A stretch of 64,000 nucleotides of DNA from Microcoleus sp. CAWBG506 (GTDB lineage: Bacteria > Cyanobacteriota > Cyanobacteriia > Cyanobacteriales > Microcoleaceae). Under the pieces are notes generated by a model. It had not been told where the DNA came from. It saw nothing but the letters and a program-made list of their open reading frames with translations, and made no database searches. Positions 50,041-60,150 of this stretch are shown one piece after another. A program made the position numbers and the translations under genes. How positions within the stretch are numbered: the first letter of the stretch is position 1; each line of letters opens with the position of its first letter. The DNA is taken from the NCBI GenBank assembly GCA_020883125.1, contig JAHREW010000011.1, forward strand, positions 92,506-156,505. Direction: 5' to 3'.

Positions 50041-50094
50041 ATCCAGTCCACCCCCCGGACAATCTAAAATCTACAATCTAAAATCTACAATCGA

Positions 50095-51264
50095 ATGACT
50101 CGCGTTATCGGTTTGATCAGCGGCACGTCAGTGGATGGCATTGATGCTGCTTTGGTGGATGTGGTCGGTTCCCAAACAGACTTGAAAATTCAGTTGTTAG
50201 CAGGTATGACTTTTCTTTATTCTCCTGATTTGCGATCGCAAATTCTTTCAGTTTGCGGCGGGGCTGCTTTGTCAATGGCACAACTAGCAGCATTGGATGA
50301 TGCCATCGCCCAAGAATTTGCCACCGCAGCCTTGACTATTCAAGCAAAGTACGATCGAGCTGAATTAATCGGGTCTCACGGGCAAACAGTCTACCACCGA
50401 CCGGCTCGGAAGGGGGAGATGGGTTACAGCTTGCAACTAGGGCGGGGCGCGCTGATTGCGGCATTGACAGGCATTACTACTGTGAGCAACTTTCGATCGG
50501 CAGACATTGCTGCCGGGGGTCAAGGAGCTCCTTTAGTGCCTATAGTTGATGCTTTCTTGCTGGCAGAACCTCATCTGAATCTGTGCATCCAAAATCTTGG
50601 TGGAATTGGCAATGTGACTTATCTACCTTCCAGGGAAAATAGCCCATTGAAGGACAAGTCTGTGGTTTCCCATTGGGGGGATGGCATCTTGGGATGGGAC
50701 ACAGGACCTGCAAATTCTCTCTTAGATTTGGCTGTGCAACACTTCTCAGGTGGAACTAAAACTTGTGATGAAGGTGGAGCAGGGGCCGCCCTTGGTACTC
50801 CTTGTCAAGCTTTAGTAGAAGCTTGGCTCCAGCAAGAGTTCTTCCTGGAAAAACCGCCAAAATCTACAGGGCGAGAGTTATTTGGTGTAGACTATTTTAA
50901 CCGTTGTTTGGTCGAGGCTTCTGATTACAAGCTCAGTCCTGCTGATGTGCTGGCTACTCTGACAGAACTGACAGTTGCCTCCATCGTTCACAGTTACCAA
51001 ACTTTTTTACCGCAGATGCCCGATCGAGTTTTGCTATGCGGGGGCGGTAGCCACAATCTCTACTTAAAAAGCCGATTACAAGCACAATTGCATTCGGTGC
51101 AAGTGTTGACTACTTCTGAGGCGGGCTTGAATGTAGATTTTAAAGAGGCGATCGCTTTCGCGGTTTTAGCCCACTGGCGGCTTCAAGGTATTCCGGGTAA
51201 TCTCCCTCAAGTTACTGGTGCTTCCGCCCCCGTACTTTTAGGAGAAATTAACTCCTGTGGGTAG
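50095..51264 (+). CDS. anmK: Anhydro-N-acetylmuramic acid kinase
   Basis: A 389-residue Anm[64 protein letters not shown] and [10 protein letters not shown]. It cleaves and phosphorylates 1,6-anhydro-MurNAc to MurNAc-6-P in peptidoglycan recycling. A GH104-type lytic enzyme elsewhere in the window (4365) would make such anhydro products. It follows the PP2C gene by 54 bp. Confidence 0.93.
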   Translation: MTRVIGLISGTSVDGIDAALVDVVGSQTDLKIQLLAGMTFLYSPDLRSQILSVCGGAALSMAQLAALDDAIAQEFATAALTIQAKYDRAELIGSHGQTVYHRPARKGEMGYSLQLGRGALIAALTGITTVSNFRSADIAAGGQGAPLVPIVDAFLLAEPHLNLCIQNLGGIGNVTYLPSRENSPLKDKSVVSHWGDGILGWDTGPANSLLDLAVQHFSGGTKTCDEGGAGAALGTPCQALVEAWLQQEFFLEKPPKSTGRELFGVDYFNRCLVEASDYKLSPADVLATLTELTVASIVHSYQTFLPQMPDRVLLCGGGSHNLYLKSRLQAQLHSVQVLTTSEAGLNVDFKEAIAFAVLAHWRLQGIPGNLPQVTGASAPVLLGEINSCG

Positions 51265-51356
51265 AGTTGGGCGTGATACCATATAGTTTGAGGGACAACG
51301 GCTGTGCGTTGTTGCAACAGCATTTTAGCCAGCAGGAAAAGCATAGGAACAGCACT

Positions 51357-51806
51357 GTGGCTCACACGTTTTTAATGGAATCAGGCCAATGGACGCTCGA
51401 AGGAAGTTGGATTGAGCGCAATGGCGTGCCAATTACGGTTAAAGGCAAAACTTTAGTGAGCTGGAACCGAACAGATTGGTTCAGTATGGTGACGAAGCTC
51501 GTGTTTCCTGGAGGCGATCGCGAAGAACTTATTTTGCAGTACCGAGGACACCTCAACAGCGATGAACGGCAGTATACTTTTGTGCTCCAGCACAGCGAAC
51601 TTGGCCGCGTCGAGGGCGAAGGTTGGATCGCTCCCCAGTCGATCGTCCAACGTTACTGGGTACTCGGAGACGAACGCCAACGGCGAACAGGTTTTGATAC
51701 CCTTCACCGCGTCGATAGCAACCGCTACTACCACTCTAGCGGCATCATGTCTGGTCATTACTTAACCAGCACCATGGAGGCTACCTTGGAACGTCAGTCG
51801 GAATAG
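51357..51806 (+). CDS. Conserved hypothetical protein, lipocalin-like beta-rich
   Basis: A 149-residue, strand-rich soluble protein (QWTLEGSWIERNGVPITVKG; VQRYWVLGDERQRRTGFDTL; YYHSSGIMSGHYLTSTMEAT). The GSW...NG start and the repeated strands suggest a lipocalin-like or DUF3598-like barrel, which is a guess. I choose GTG 51357, preceded by AGGA at 8 nt; the frame is open upstream to 51267 and an ATG exists at 51375. It closely follows anmK. Confidence 0.6.
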   Translation: MAHTFLMESGQWTLEGSWIERNGVPITVKGKTLVSWNRTDWFSMVTKLVFPGGDREELILQYRGHLNSDERQYTFVLQHSELGRVEGEGWIAPQSIVQRYWVLGDERQRRTGFDTLHRVDSNRYYHSSGIMSGHYLTSTMEATLERQSE

Positions 51807-51814
51807 ATGTTATG

Positions 51815-51911
51815 AGACTTACGCGTAAATACCAAAAAAACCGGGTTTTTCACAAGTTTTCCAGGTTCAAACCCAGTATTTTCGTAAACAACCCGGTTTT
51901 GGCGTAAGTCT
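51815..51911. repeat. Palindromic MITE-like element (agacttacgc ... gcgtaagtct)
   Basis: AGACTTACGC (51815-51824) is the inverse of GCGTAAGTCT (51902-51911); inside, accgggttttt and acccggttttgg form a second inverted pair. About 97 bp in total, non-coding. A related ccgggtt palindrome is at about 25866-25925. Confidence 0.75.
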
Positions 51912-52265
51912 AGGGAAAAACTATCACTTTTGAGTTCTAGGCTTTGATTGAAAAATTTAAAGTCTTGTTAGTCGGATGTCGGTTTCAGATGTCCGACTCA
52001 CGAAATTTTTGTTCAACCTCATGCGCTGGAAGTTGAGACGAATATATTTGATTTATTTAAATAATTTGCTCTGGGCGATCGAAAGTTCCGAACAGAAAGC
52101 CTCAAATGTTCATAGCCAAGGATGAGTAGGTTAAAATACCTTGTGCTTTCTATAGGTTGTAACTTAGGTTGTAACTTGTGGCTTCGAGTTGACGCCCCAT
52201 CACCCCCAACTCATTTCCATCTGGGAAGAGAGTAAGAGACGGAGGTCGCCCACTGCGACTTGACA

Positions 52266-52460
52266 TTACTCAAGACCAGGGTTGGGTTCTAGGCCCCAGT
52301 GGTGTTTCAGAAAATGACGATACATGGTTTCCCGCAACATCATTTGTTCGTAGAGCTTAACTAAAAACTCTTGAGCTTGCTCGCGGCTCATGTCATTGAC
52401 CTGTGTTTTGAAGGAGCACAGGCTAAACTGCTGTTCCAAAGATAGTTCTGCTGGTTGATT
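52266..52460 (-). CDS. nblA: Phycobilisome degradation protein NblA
   Basis: A 64-residue NblA: MNQPAELSLEQQFSLCSFKT, then MSREQAQEFLVKLYEQMMLR and a helical end (HFLKHHWGLEP). NblA binds phycobiliproteins and guides them to Clp protease when nitrogen or other nutrients run out. The start at 52460 is fixed by homology; the upstream in-frame ATG at 52517 would translate the leader. The gene is monocistronic with a long upstream region. Confidence 0.93.
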   Translation of the reverse strand, partial: NQPAELSLEQQFSLCSFKTQVNDMSREQAQEFLVKLYEQMMLRETMYRHFLKHHWGLEPNPGLE

Positions 52461-52503
52461 CATGACTTTGACTCCTTGACAAGTAGAGGTGACTTGAAAG
52501 TAC

Positions 52504-52523
52504 AAACCTGGATTCACAGGTTT
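52504..52523 (-). promoter_or_regulatory. Leader hairpin upstream of nblA
   Basis: AAACCTG and CAGGTTT, separated by 6 nt, form a 7-bp stem about 45-65 nt before the nblA ATG, within the probable 5' UTR. It could tune message stability or translation. I see no clear NtcA box (GTA-N8-TAC) in the right place. Confidence 0.4.
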
Positions 52524-52769
52524 TGTAAGTTGTTCCAGCTCACGCCAGTTGGTTTCAGGATGACCTAAAGCCCATCTTGCTTTAGCGCTATATTACAAAA
52601 GGTAACAATGATTTGACAAATATACCATCTTTCCTAAGAAATAATCTATGAGTACAGATGGCTAGCAGCAAACAAAGGTTCCTTCTGTAGATATATATAA
52701 ATATATCTACTTGTCAGGAGAAAAAAAGCTCAGTACGAACCAAAATAATTGCAGCGATTTATACCGATT

Positions 52770-52855
52770 TTTTATGAAGAAGGAAGAAGGAAGAAGGAAG
52801 AAGGAAGAAGGAAGAGGGAAGAAGGAAGAAGGAAGAAGGAAGAAGGAAGAAGGTT
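52770..52855. repeat. GGAAGAA heptanucleotide array
   Basis: About eleven tandem GAAGGAA-type units with one variant (ggaagaggg), between nblA and exbD. The same unit is translated at 42705-42765. No gene is seen in 52524-52959; agttcgactacgctcagtg-like sequence follows the array. Confidence 0.85.
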
Positions 52856-52959
52856 ATTCGACACTTCGACTACGCTCAGTGTCCGAAGTCCGATGCCCAA
52901 TGCCCTGTTTGGTCAATGCTCTGTTTGGCCAATGCCTAGATGATAAATCAATATATTGC

Positions 52960-53658
52960 CTAATTTTGAGGCGCAACATTCTGCGATGGAGTGGCGACTC
53001 CCGGCCCGATATTAGGAGCAGTGGGTGCAGGGGAAACAGGAGATTTGCTAACCCCCTGGCTAGGAGTAGGGAGAGGGGATGGAAACTGATTCGGATTGAA
53101 CTGCGGCTGCTGCGGTGGTACTTGTAACTGAGGTTGGCGAGGGTTCGAGGGGGTGGTCAAAGGATAGGGCTGGGGTTGAGTCGGATTGCCGATGGGTGGT
53201 GCGGCGGGAATGCCAGAATTGGGAACTGAGGGATTGGGCTGCGGGGATGGAGCCGAACTAGGAAGAGTTGCTAGGGCGACTCGATCGCCTCCTACTTCTC
53301 GCAATTTATCCAAAACCTCAACAACTTTGGCATACTTGGCATTTTGAGGAGCGTAGAGCACCGTCAATCCCGCAGGATTTTGTTTGTGGAAACTGTTTAA
53401 AACTCGATCGAGCTGTTGATAATTAACAGGCAATTGGTCAATATAAGTTTGCCCAAAGTCGTCAATACTGACAATCAGCATTTCTCGCATCTGGGTTTGT
53501 CCAGTTTTGGCTTTAGGCAAATCGACATTAATTGCTTGCTGGCGAGTCAGTTGCAAAGCAGCCAGCAGAAAGAACGTCAGAATGCAAAATATCACATCAA
53601 TTAAAGGTACCAGTTCAATCCGAGCCTCTTCAGCAGGAGTATCTAGATGAATTTTCAT
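52960..53658 (-). CDS. exbD: ExbD/TolR family biopolymer transport protein
   Basis: A 232-residue protein. Residues 1-135 are ExbD: RIELVPLIDVIFCILTFFLL membrane helix with the proton-path Asp, then a periplasmic domain (MLIVSIDDFGQTYIDQLPVN; DKLREVGGDRVALATLP). The last 90 residues are a Pro/Gln/Asn-rich tail, unusual in length for the family. With ExbB it uses the proton gradient to power TonB- or Tol-type outer membrane processes. Confidence 0.86.
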   Translation of the reverse strand: MKIHLDTPAEEARIELVPLIDVIFCILTFFLLAALQLTRQQAINVDLPKAKTGQTQMREMLIVSIDDFGQTYIDQLPVNYQQLDRVLNSFHKQNPAGLTVLYAPQNAKYAKVVEVLDKLREVGGDRVALATLPSSAPSPQPNPSVPNSGIPAAPPIGNPTQPQPYPLTTPSNPRQPQLQVPPQQPQFNPNQFPSPLPTPSQGVSKSPVSPAPTAPNIGPGVATPSQNVAPQN

Positions 53659-53800
53659 TGTTTTTCAAGGTTTTAACTAGCTCGGCGGGGATTTGGCCAC
53701 TATAGCTGTACTCAGCTTAGTGCGGGTTGAAACTCTAAGGCTCATGGCGGTGGAAGTTGGAAGCCTCAAACCTACCGCCTAAGCGGTTGGTGTAGGTAGT

Positions 53801-54586
53801 TCATTTGTTAGAAGTTGAATCAACATCAGGATCGGAACCTTTCAATTTCGGCTCTCGATTTCGTTCTATAGATTCTTGAGAATTAAGGGAATGGCGGTTC
53901 AATCCATCGACACCAAAGGAAGAATTGCTGTGTTGTGTACTCTGCGATCGACCTTTAGCGTTAGCCGTAGGCCAATATTGCCTGTAGAGCAATTCCATTT
54001 CATTTCCAGCTTTGCGAAAAATTTTTGCCTGATTGAACAAAAAAGCCTGAAATATGCGATAAAAGACTAAAGTAAAAATTGCTACTACCATCCCAGAAGC
54101 TGTAGTGATCAGTGCTTCGCTAATCCCCAAAGTCACGCCAGTAGTAGCGGCCGTACCGATGTCACCCAGCCGAATGGAACTCAGGGAGTTAATCAAGCCC
54201 AAAACAGTTCCCAGCAATCCCAACAAAGGTGATAAAGCGATCACCGATTCTAATACTTTGTCTCCACGGCGCATAGAAGCCAACTCTTCATCAGCAGCAG
54301 ATTCCAGTGCGAGTCGAAATAATTCTGGTTCAGGATTGTACAGTCGCAGAGGAGCAGATAAAAATCGACCGATCGGCTGTCGATTAGCTTGTCTAGCAAT
54401 TTCATTAGCAGCGCCCCAATCGGTGCGAGCCGCATCGAGGATGCGGTTGACTATTTGCTTTTCCTTAGTCAGGAGGCTCGCCCAGAACCACAACCGCTCG
54501 ATAATTGTACTTACAGATAGAATAGACAGCACCAACAGGGGGTACATGGCAGGGCCGCCTTTTTGAAACAGTTCTTGAATATTCAC
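53801..54586 (-). CDS. exbB: ExbB/TolQ/MotA family proton channel
   Basis: A 261-residue protein with three membrane helices: [20 protein letters not shown] near the start and the conserved [20 protein letters not shown] and [20 protein letters not shown]. This is the ExbB pattern. The C-terminal 55 residues are polar. exbD follows after 142 bp on the same strand; together they form the energising complex. Confidence 0.9.
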   Translation of the reverse strand: MNIQELFQKGGPAMYPLLVLSILSVSTIIERLWFWASLLTKEKQIVNRILDAARTDWGAANEIARQANRQPIGRFLSAPLRLYNPEPELFRLALESAADEELASMRRGDKVLESVIALSPLLGLLGTVLGLINSLSSIRLGDIGTAATTGVTLGISEALITTASGMVVAIFTLVFYRIFQAFLFNQAKIFRKAGNEMELLYRQYWPTANAKGRSQSTQHSNSSFGVDGLNRHSLNSQESIERNREPKLKGSDPDVDSTSNK

Positions 54587-54715
54587 AGTATTTTTACTCC
54601 CGCATAACCTGCTAAATGATACTTGTGTTGTACTTTTTTTTTAAGAAATTTAAGGCCATTTAATTTTAGCTATTAATTTACCCTGTTCTGAAGCCGATCG
54701 ACTATTTGCTCTAAC

Positions 54716-55936
54716 CTAGAATAAGTCGTCTTGACACATATCTTGCAGCGACTGGTGTTGAAGGCGACGAGAAGAACGGCGATATTTTTTAGTTTGCAAC
54801 TTTGGTTCGTATTGCTGCGTACCATCAGACTTAGTTTGCTGCTTCAAACTCGCCTCGGCACTACTAGAGTTTAGCTCTTGTTGCTGACGGACAATCGCCT
54901 CAGACAGAAACTGCAAATAATACTCATAGCGTTCCCAATCGCCCCGCACGACACAGTTAGGCTCATGGCGGTGGGAGCAGTCGCTAAACTGGCAACTACC
55001 CAAAGCCAGCCTCTGACGAGCTTCTGGGAAATATTGAGCTAACTCAGATGGTTCGCATTCAAGTGCGGGCTGATTAAAGCCTGGAGTATCGGCCAAAAGT
55101 CCGCCACCTGGGAGTTCAAACAATTCTACATGGCGAGTAGTGTGTCTGCCGCGCCCTAGTTTGCCCGAAACAGCACTGACTCGCAGATTCAGCGCCGGAA
55201 TTAGCTGGTTGATCAAGCTGGACTTGCCCACCCCAGAAGGGCCGCAAATTACGGTTATTTTGCCTTGCAGGTGACGTTGGAGAGAGAAGCCAACTTCCCC
55301 TTGGGGGGAAGTCAGAAGAACGCCGCCCTCCTCTTCGGGGGAAGTCACACCAGATGTGTCGATTTTGTCTAATAAATTTGGGATTGTGGCAGAAAGTTCA
55401 TTTTCACTGTCATTAGCGGTTTCCTTGTAGATTCCTAAGCCGCTACGGACACTAATAAACATGGGTTCGTATCCCCATCCTTTCAGCCTTTCGCGCCACT
55501 GTGCCAAATCCTCAGCCGTGACTAAATCGCATTTGTTGAGACACAAACTCACATCCAAACCTGTAGATTCTGCCTTGACTAAAAACCTAGTTAATGATGC
55601 GGGGTCTAAGTCCGGTTCCGTGAGGGCAAAAACTAGGAGAATGCGATCGGCATTAGCTACAGGCGGCCGATTGAGTTCTGTTTGGCGGGGAAAGACTTGA
55701 GAAATGACACCCCTGTGGTCATTCCAGTCTGGTTCTTCTACCACGACGCGATCGCCCACCATCACCTGTTGACCAATTTTTTTCAGTCTAGTGCGGCGAG
55801 TACACAGGAGAACTCGTAGATCTGCCCAGAGAGGATTTTCCCCCTCAGAGGTAGCATCTGGATCTAACCTCACTTGATAGAAGTTAGCCTGAACAGCCAC
55901 AACAGTACCCGTAATCAACGAGGAATCCCGGCTCAT
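54716..55936 (-). CDS. rsgA: Ribosome small subunit-dependent GTPase A
   Basis: A 406-residue circularly permuted GTPase: N-terminal OB fold (GTVVAVQANFYQVRLD), G4 motif NKCDL, then P-loop CGPSGVGKSSLINQL, DTPGF and the zinc domain CQFSDCSHRHEPNCVV. RsgA checks late 30S maturation. An insert of about 30 residues (TSPEEEGGVLLTSPQGEVGF), partly encoded by ggggaagtc repeats, lies before the P-loop. Its ATG overlaps the tusA stop by 4 nt. Confidence 0.9.
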   Translation of the reverse strand: MSRDSSLITGTVVAVQANFYQVRLDPDATSEGENPLWADLRVLLCTRRTRLKKIGQQVMVGDRVVVEEPDWNDHRGVISQVFPRQTELNRPPVANADRILLVFALTEPDLDPASLTRFLVKAESTGLDVSLCLNKCDLVTAEDLAQWRERLKGWGYEPMFISVRSGLGIYKETANDSENELSATIPNLLDKIDTSGVTSPEEEGGVLLTSPQGEVGFSLQRHLQGKITVICGPSGVGKSSLINQLIPALNLRVSAVSGKLGRGRHTTRHVELFELPGGGLLADTPGFNQPALECEPSELAQYFPEARQRLALGSCQFSDCSHRHEPNCVVRGDWERYEYYLQFLSEAIVRQQQELNSSSAEASLKQQTKSDGTQQYEPKLQTKKYRRSSRRLQHQSLQDMCQDDLF

Positions 55937-56220
55937 GCTGCTTCCTGCTCAGGTCGCTGCACTTGCATCGCAAAAAAACCACAATTATCCTCACCAGCCA
56001 CAAATTGGGTTTGTAGAATCTGGTAGCCTTCCATTTTTAGACTATCCGGCACTTGTTCGATCGGCTCCCCAGCGTCCAGCCAAACCTCCAAAACTGCTCC
56101 AGGAGCCATTTGCTCCAACCGCAGTTTAGTACGGACAAAATTGATCGGACAGGGCGTACCCCGCAGATCGAGTTGGGCATCGGGGGATTTGGGATTTTCA
56201 ATTTTCGATGTTGAATTCAT
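55933..56220 (-). CDS. TusA-family sulfurtransferase-like protein
   Basis: A 95-residue TusA/SirA-fold protein: LDLRGTPCPINFVRTKLRLE with the conserved Cys-Pro, GAVLEVWLDAGEPIEQVPDS, then a C-terminal strand. TusA relays sulfur to tRNA thiolation or acts as a general sulfur carrier. It is the gene before rsgA, with overlapping stop and start, and follows dnaJ after a repeat-filled 340-bp gap, the order I recall from other cyanobacteria. Confidence 0.85.
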   Translation of the reverse strand: MNSTSKIENPKSPDAQLDLRGTPCPINFVRTKLRLEQMAPGAVLEVWLDAGEPIEQVPDSLKMEGYQILQTQFVAGEDNCGFFAMQVQRPEQEAA

Positions 56221-56284
56221 AGTGCGCCTTTTCTTTTCAAATTTCCCATCTCAAATCCTGAAAGCCGTATTTTATCGTGAACCA

Positions 56285-56552
56285 ATTGCCAAACAATTAT
56301 TCTACGACCGATTTTTGAGACCAATTGGTCTCATTTTTTTGAGGACTATTCCCATAAATTGCCAAACAATTATTCTACCTGTACAAAGTGAGACCCATGG
56401 GTCTCACTTTTTTGAGGACTATTCCCACAAATTGCCAAACAATTATTCTACCTGTACAAAGTGAGACCCATGGGTCTCACTTTTTTGAGAGAGAGTTTTG
56501 AAAGTTGCCAGCGAATCATCAAACAGGAAAATTTGACACCCATGGGTGTCAA
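56285..56552. repeat. Three 73-bp tandem units each with a terminator-like palindrome, plus a fourth hairpin
   Basis: Units begin at 56285, 56358 and 56431 (attgccaaacaattattctac). Each contains a perfect palindrome followed by T's: TGAGACCAATTGGTCTCA at 56316-56333, GTGAGACCCATGGGTCTCAC at 56388-56407 and again at 56461-56480. A fourth, TTGACACCCATGGGTGTCAA (56533-56552), lies just past the dnaJ stop. The array separates dnaJ from tusA-rsgA on the minus strand. Confidence 0.9.
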
Positions 56553-56560
56553 AAAATTGC

Positions 56561-57691
56561 TTATTTCTGAAACAAATTGCCCAGAAATCCTTCCAAGCCA
56601 CCTTTTCCGGTACGATCGCCCTTGAGCTTAGCCAACTGCATCAACAACTCCCGCTCCTCCGTCGTCACCTTAGTCGGAATGTCAATAGACACCGTAATCA
56701 AATGGTCCCCACGACTGACAGGATTTCCCAATCGAGGCACACCTTTTTTCTCCAGAGTCAGAACTGTATGCGGCTGAGTTCCGGTGGGAATCAACAATTC
56801 CGTCGGCCCGTCTACAGTGTCCACCTCCAACCTGCACCCCAAAATTGCCTGCAAGTAACTAATTTTAACTTCCGAGTTAATGTTAGTGCCTTCGCGCTTA
56901 AATACGGGGTCTTCACTCACAGCCAAGAACACGTATAAATCCCCTGGTGGCCCCCCCAGCTTGCCAGCATCCCCTTCATTGGAAACGCGCAAACGAGTAC
57001 CATTGTCAACCCCTGCCGGGATGGTAATTTTCAGCTTTTTCATCACTTCTTTTTGACCCCGACCGCCACAAGTTTCGCACTTGTCCTCAATCACTTGCCC
57101 GGTGCCATTGCAGGTGGGGCAAACTGAAACTTGAGTAAAACTGCCAAAGGGAGTACGGGTAGCGCGCCGGACTTGGCCACCGCCACTACAAGTGGAACAG
57201 GTTTGGGGTCTGGTTCCGGGTTTTGCGCCAGTCCCACTGCAAGTTTCGCAGGTTTCTAGGTGCTTGATGCGGAGTTCTTTTTCCCCACCGAACACTGCTT
57301 CGCGAAAATCCAGTCGCAAATCGAGGCGTAAATCGTCACCGCGCACGGGCCCGCTGCGTCTGCGACCTTGTTGTTGTGGGCCGCCTGCCCCTCCTTGAAA
57401 ACCCTGAAAGAAGCTTTCAAAAATATCGGCAAAACTGTCGCCGAAGTCTTGGAACCCCGGCGCTCCTGCACCACTAACGCCTGCTTCGCCAAAACGGTCA
57501 AAGCGAGCACGGGTTTCCGGCTCTGACAGTACCTCGTAAGCGCGGTTAATTTCTTTAAACCGGTCCTCAGCACCTGGTTCACTGTTGACGTCTGGATGGT
57601 ACTTACGAGCTAGGCGGCGGTAGGCACGCTTAATTTCTTCTTTGTCTGCGCTTCGAGAAACGCCTAATATTTCATAGTAATCGCCGGCCAT
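56561..57691 (-). CDS. dnaJ: Chaperone protein DnaJ
   Basis: A 376-residue type I DnaJ: J domain with KYHPDVN, a Gly/Phe-rich segment (residues 75-115), four zinc-finger repeats ([32 protein letters not shown]), then the substrate-binding C-terminal domains. It stimulates DnaK ATPase and delivers substrates. It follows dnaK by 125 bp in the grpE-dnaK-dnaJ block. Confidence 0.95.
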   Translation of the reverse strand: MAGDYYEILGVSRSADKEEIKRAYRRLARKYHPDVNSEPGAEDRFKEINRAYEVLSEPETRARFDRFGEAGVSGAGAPGFQDFGDSFADIFESFFQGFQGGAGGPQQQGRRRSGPVRGDDLRLDLRLDFREAVFGGEKELRIKHLETCETCSGTGAKPGTRPQTCSTCSGGGQVRRATRTPFGSFTQVSVCPTCNGTGQVIEDKCETCGGRGQKEVMKKLKITIPAGVDNGTRLRVSNEGDAGKLGGPPGDLYVFLAVSEDPVFKREGTNINSEVKISYLQAILGCRLEVDTVDGPTELLIPTGTQPHTVLTLEKKGVPRLGNPVSRGDHLITVSIDIPTKVTTEERELLMQLAKLKGDRTGKGGLEGFLGNLFQK

Positions 57692-57816
57692 AAAGCTGTT
57701 TGCCTGGAGGTAAATAACAAAAAGTGTACGAAAAAGAAACTATTGACCTTTCCAGATGTTAAAGATTAAAAATTACGATCGTTTATTGGTAACTTTTAAT
57801 CTTTAATTTTTAATTT

Positions 57817-59955
57817 TTAAAGGAAAGGATTCATATCATCAACTTCAGGTTCGGGAACCTGCGGTTTTGGTTTTGTCTGTAGATTTTGCTGTTTTTCGCG
57901 TTTTGGTTCCGGCTTTGGTTCCGGCTTTGGTTCCGGCTTTGGTTGCCGTTTTGGTTCCTGCTTTGGTTCTAGCCTTAATTCCTGCTTTGGTTCGGGCTTT
58001 GGTTCCTGCTTTGGTTTCAGCGTTGGTTCCGTGGTCATCACTAGGTCTTCTGTCGGCAAGATACTTTCATCGCTAACTGCAACCTCATCTAATTCTGGCA
58101 CCGATTCGCTGGCAACCACAGTGGGGGAAGTGGCTTCCTCGTTCCGAGCTTGCTCGTAAACAGCAGTACCAAGCGAGTATAGCAGTTGCTTGAAAGATTC
58201 GATTTGTGCTTCGAGTTCTTGGCTGGTGATGTCTGGGTTAGCCATCGCTGCCCGCAAGGTAACAGATGCTGTTTGGGCTTCTGCCTTCAGGTCGTCGCTT
58301 AGTAATTGGGCATTGGTTTTTAAGGTGACACCACAATTATAGACCAGGGTGTCGGCTTGATTTTTGAGTTCGGCAATTTGGGCGCGTTCGAGGTCTTCTT
58401 CGGCGTAAAGTTCTGCCTCTTGTCTCATCCGCTCGACTTCGGTTTCGCTCAATCCCCCTGTATTGGAAATTTGGATGCTCTGTTCTTTTGAGGTTCCCTT
58501 GTCTTGAGCTGAAACTTTCAGAATACCGTTGGCATCGATTTCAAAGGTAACTTCGATTTGAGGTATGCCACGGGGTGCTGGGGGAATACCTTTGAGCAGG
58601 AATTTGCCCAGACTTTTATTGTCTTTGACTAATGCCCGTTCACCTTGCAGCGCGTGAATTTCTACGGAAGTTTGGCCGTCTGCGGCCGTGCTGTACATTT
58701 GCGATCGACTGGTGGGGATAGTGGTATTGCGTTCAATGACTTTGGTGAACACTCCGCCCAAGGTTTCGAGTCCTAGGGACAGGGGAGTCACGTCTAGCAG
58801 TAGCAAATCCTTGACCTCGCCACCCAAAACCCCAGCTTGAATGGCGGCACCTACGGCTACAGCTTCGTCAGGATTGACCGATCTATCGGGAGACACGCCA
58901 CCAAAATATTTGCTAATTGCCTCTTGAACTGCGGGAATCCGGGTTGACCCTCCTACTAAAATAATTCGATCTATATCTTTTGGGGTCAAACTGGCGTCTT
59001 TGAGGGCTTGAGTTACAGGGTCGATCGTGGCTTGGACTAAATGAGCGACCAGTTTTTCAAACTTAGCTTTGGAAAGTGGCATTTCCAGATGCTTCGGCCC
59101 TTTTTCATCTGAGGAAATGAAGGGCAAATTTATGGAGGTTGATTCGCAACTAGAAAGTTCTATTTTTGCTTTTTCGGCCGCTTCTCGGAGGCGTTGCAAG
59201 GCCATTTTGTCTTTTGACAGGTCTGTGCCTTCTTTGGTGCGAAAAGCTTCAACCAGCCACTGCACGATGCAGTTGTCAAAGTCATCTCCTCCGAGATGAT
59301 TATTACCCGCAGTAGCGTTGACTTCAAAAATTCCGTCTCCCAGTTGCAGGATGGAAACATCGAAAGTACCGCCGCCGAGGTCAAATACTAAGATTTTTTG
59401 TTCTATATTTTGTTTGTCCAAGCCGTAGGAAAGGGCCGCGGCTGTGGGTTCGTTGACGATCCGCAGGACTTCTAAACCCGCGATCGTACCTGCGTCCTTA
59501 GTAGCTTGCCTCTGGGCATCGGTGAAGTAGGCCGGCACTGTAATCACTGCTTGGGTAACAGGTTGTCCCAAATAAGCTTCTGCATCCTGCTTGAGCTTTT
59601 GGAGTACCATTGCCGAAATTTCTTGGGGGGTGTGAACCTTGTTCCGAATTTGGACGTTAACGGTATCGTCTTTGCCTTTAATGCAGGTATAGGGAGTGCG
59701 GGATCTTTCTTCTTCCGTGTCATCCCACCGGCGTCCGATAAATCGTTTGATGCTGTAGACAGTGTTTACAGCATTAGTCACAGCTTGTCGCTTGGCCAAT
59801 TGACCTACTAAGCGATCGCCCCCTTTCCCAAATCCTACTATGCTCGGAGTTGTGCGACCGCCCTCAGAATTGGCGATCACGACTGGTTTACCGCCCTCTA
59901 ACACAGCTACGCAACTGTTGGTTGTGCCTAAGTCGATGCCTATCACCTTTCCCAT
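57817..59955 (-). CDS. dnaK: Chaperone protein DnaK (Hsp70) with Lys-Pro-Glu tail
   Basis: A 712-residue Hsp70: [45 protein letters not shown], linker [20 protein letters not shown], and a substrate domain to about residue 600. The tail is unusual: about 70 residues of [15 protein letters not shown] repeats ending in DDMNPFL. Typical DnaK has about 635 residues. The short acidic end may be the cochaperone motif with the repeat acting as a spacer. It lies between grpE and dnaJ. Confidence 0.95.
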   Translation of the reverse strand: MGKVIGIDLGTTNSCVAVLEGGKPVVIANSEGGRTTPSIVGFGKGGDRLVGQLAKRQAVTNAVNTVYSIKRFIGRRWDDTEEERSRTPYTCIKGKDDTVNVQIRNKVHTPQEISAMVLQKLKQDAEAYLGQPVTQAVITVPAYFTDAQRQATKDAGTIAGLEVLRIVNEPTAAALSYGLDKQNIEQKILVFDLGGGTFDVSILQLGDGIFEVNATAGNNHLGGDDFDNCIVQWLVEAFRTKEGTDLSKDKMALQRLREAAEKAKIELSSCESTSINLPFISSDEKGPKHLEMPLSKAKFEKLVAHLVQATIDPVTQALKDASLTPKDIDRIILVGGSTRIPAVQEAISKYFGGVSPDRSVNPDEAVAVGAAIQAGVLGGEVKDLLLLDVTPLSLGLETLGGVFTKVIERNTTIPTSRSQMYSTAADGQTSVEIHALQGERALVKDNKSLGKFLLKGIPPAPRGIPQIEVTFEIDANGILKVSAQDKGTSKEQSIQISNTGGLSETEVERMRQEAELYAEEDLERAQIAELKNQADTLVYNCGVTLKTNAQLLSDDLKAEAQTASVTLRAAMANPDITSQELEAQIESFKQLLYSLGTAVYEQARNEEATSPTVVASESVPELDEVAVSDESILPTEDLVMTTEPTLKPKQEPKPEPKQELRLEPKQEPKRQPKPEPKPEPKPEPKREKQQNLQTKPKPQVPEPEVDDMNPFL

Positions 59956-60150
59956 AGCGCCTCATAAAACTTCGTGGGATATTTACAAAAATTTTTCAAA
60001 CCCCCGAATTCTATTCGGGGGTCTGTTACGGCCTGTACAGTTTGAAGCGTTGAGGCTATCGATATTTTAGGGACGATCGCACTGCAACGTTTCTTAAATG
60101 TGAACGTAGCCTCTGCTTCAGCTTCCAGAATGCAGTAGGTTTGATCCCGA

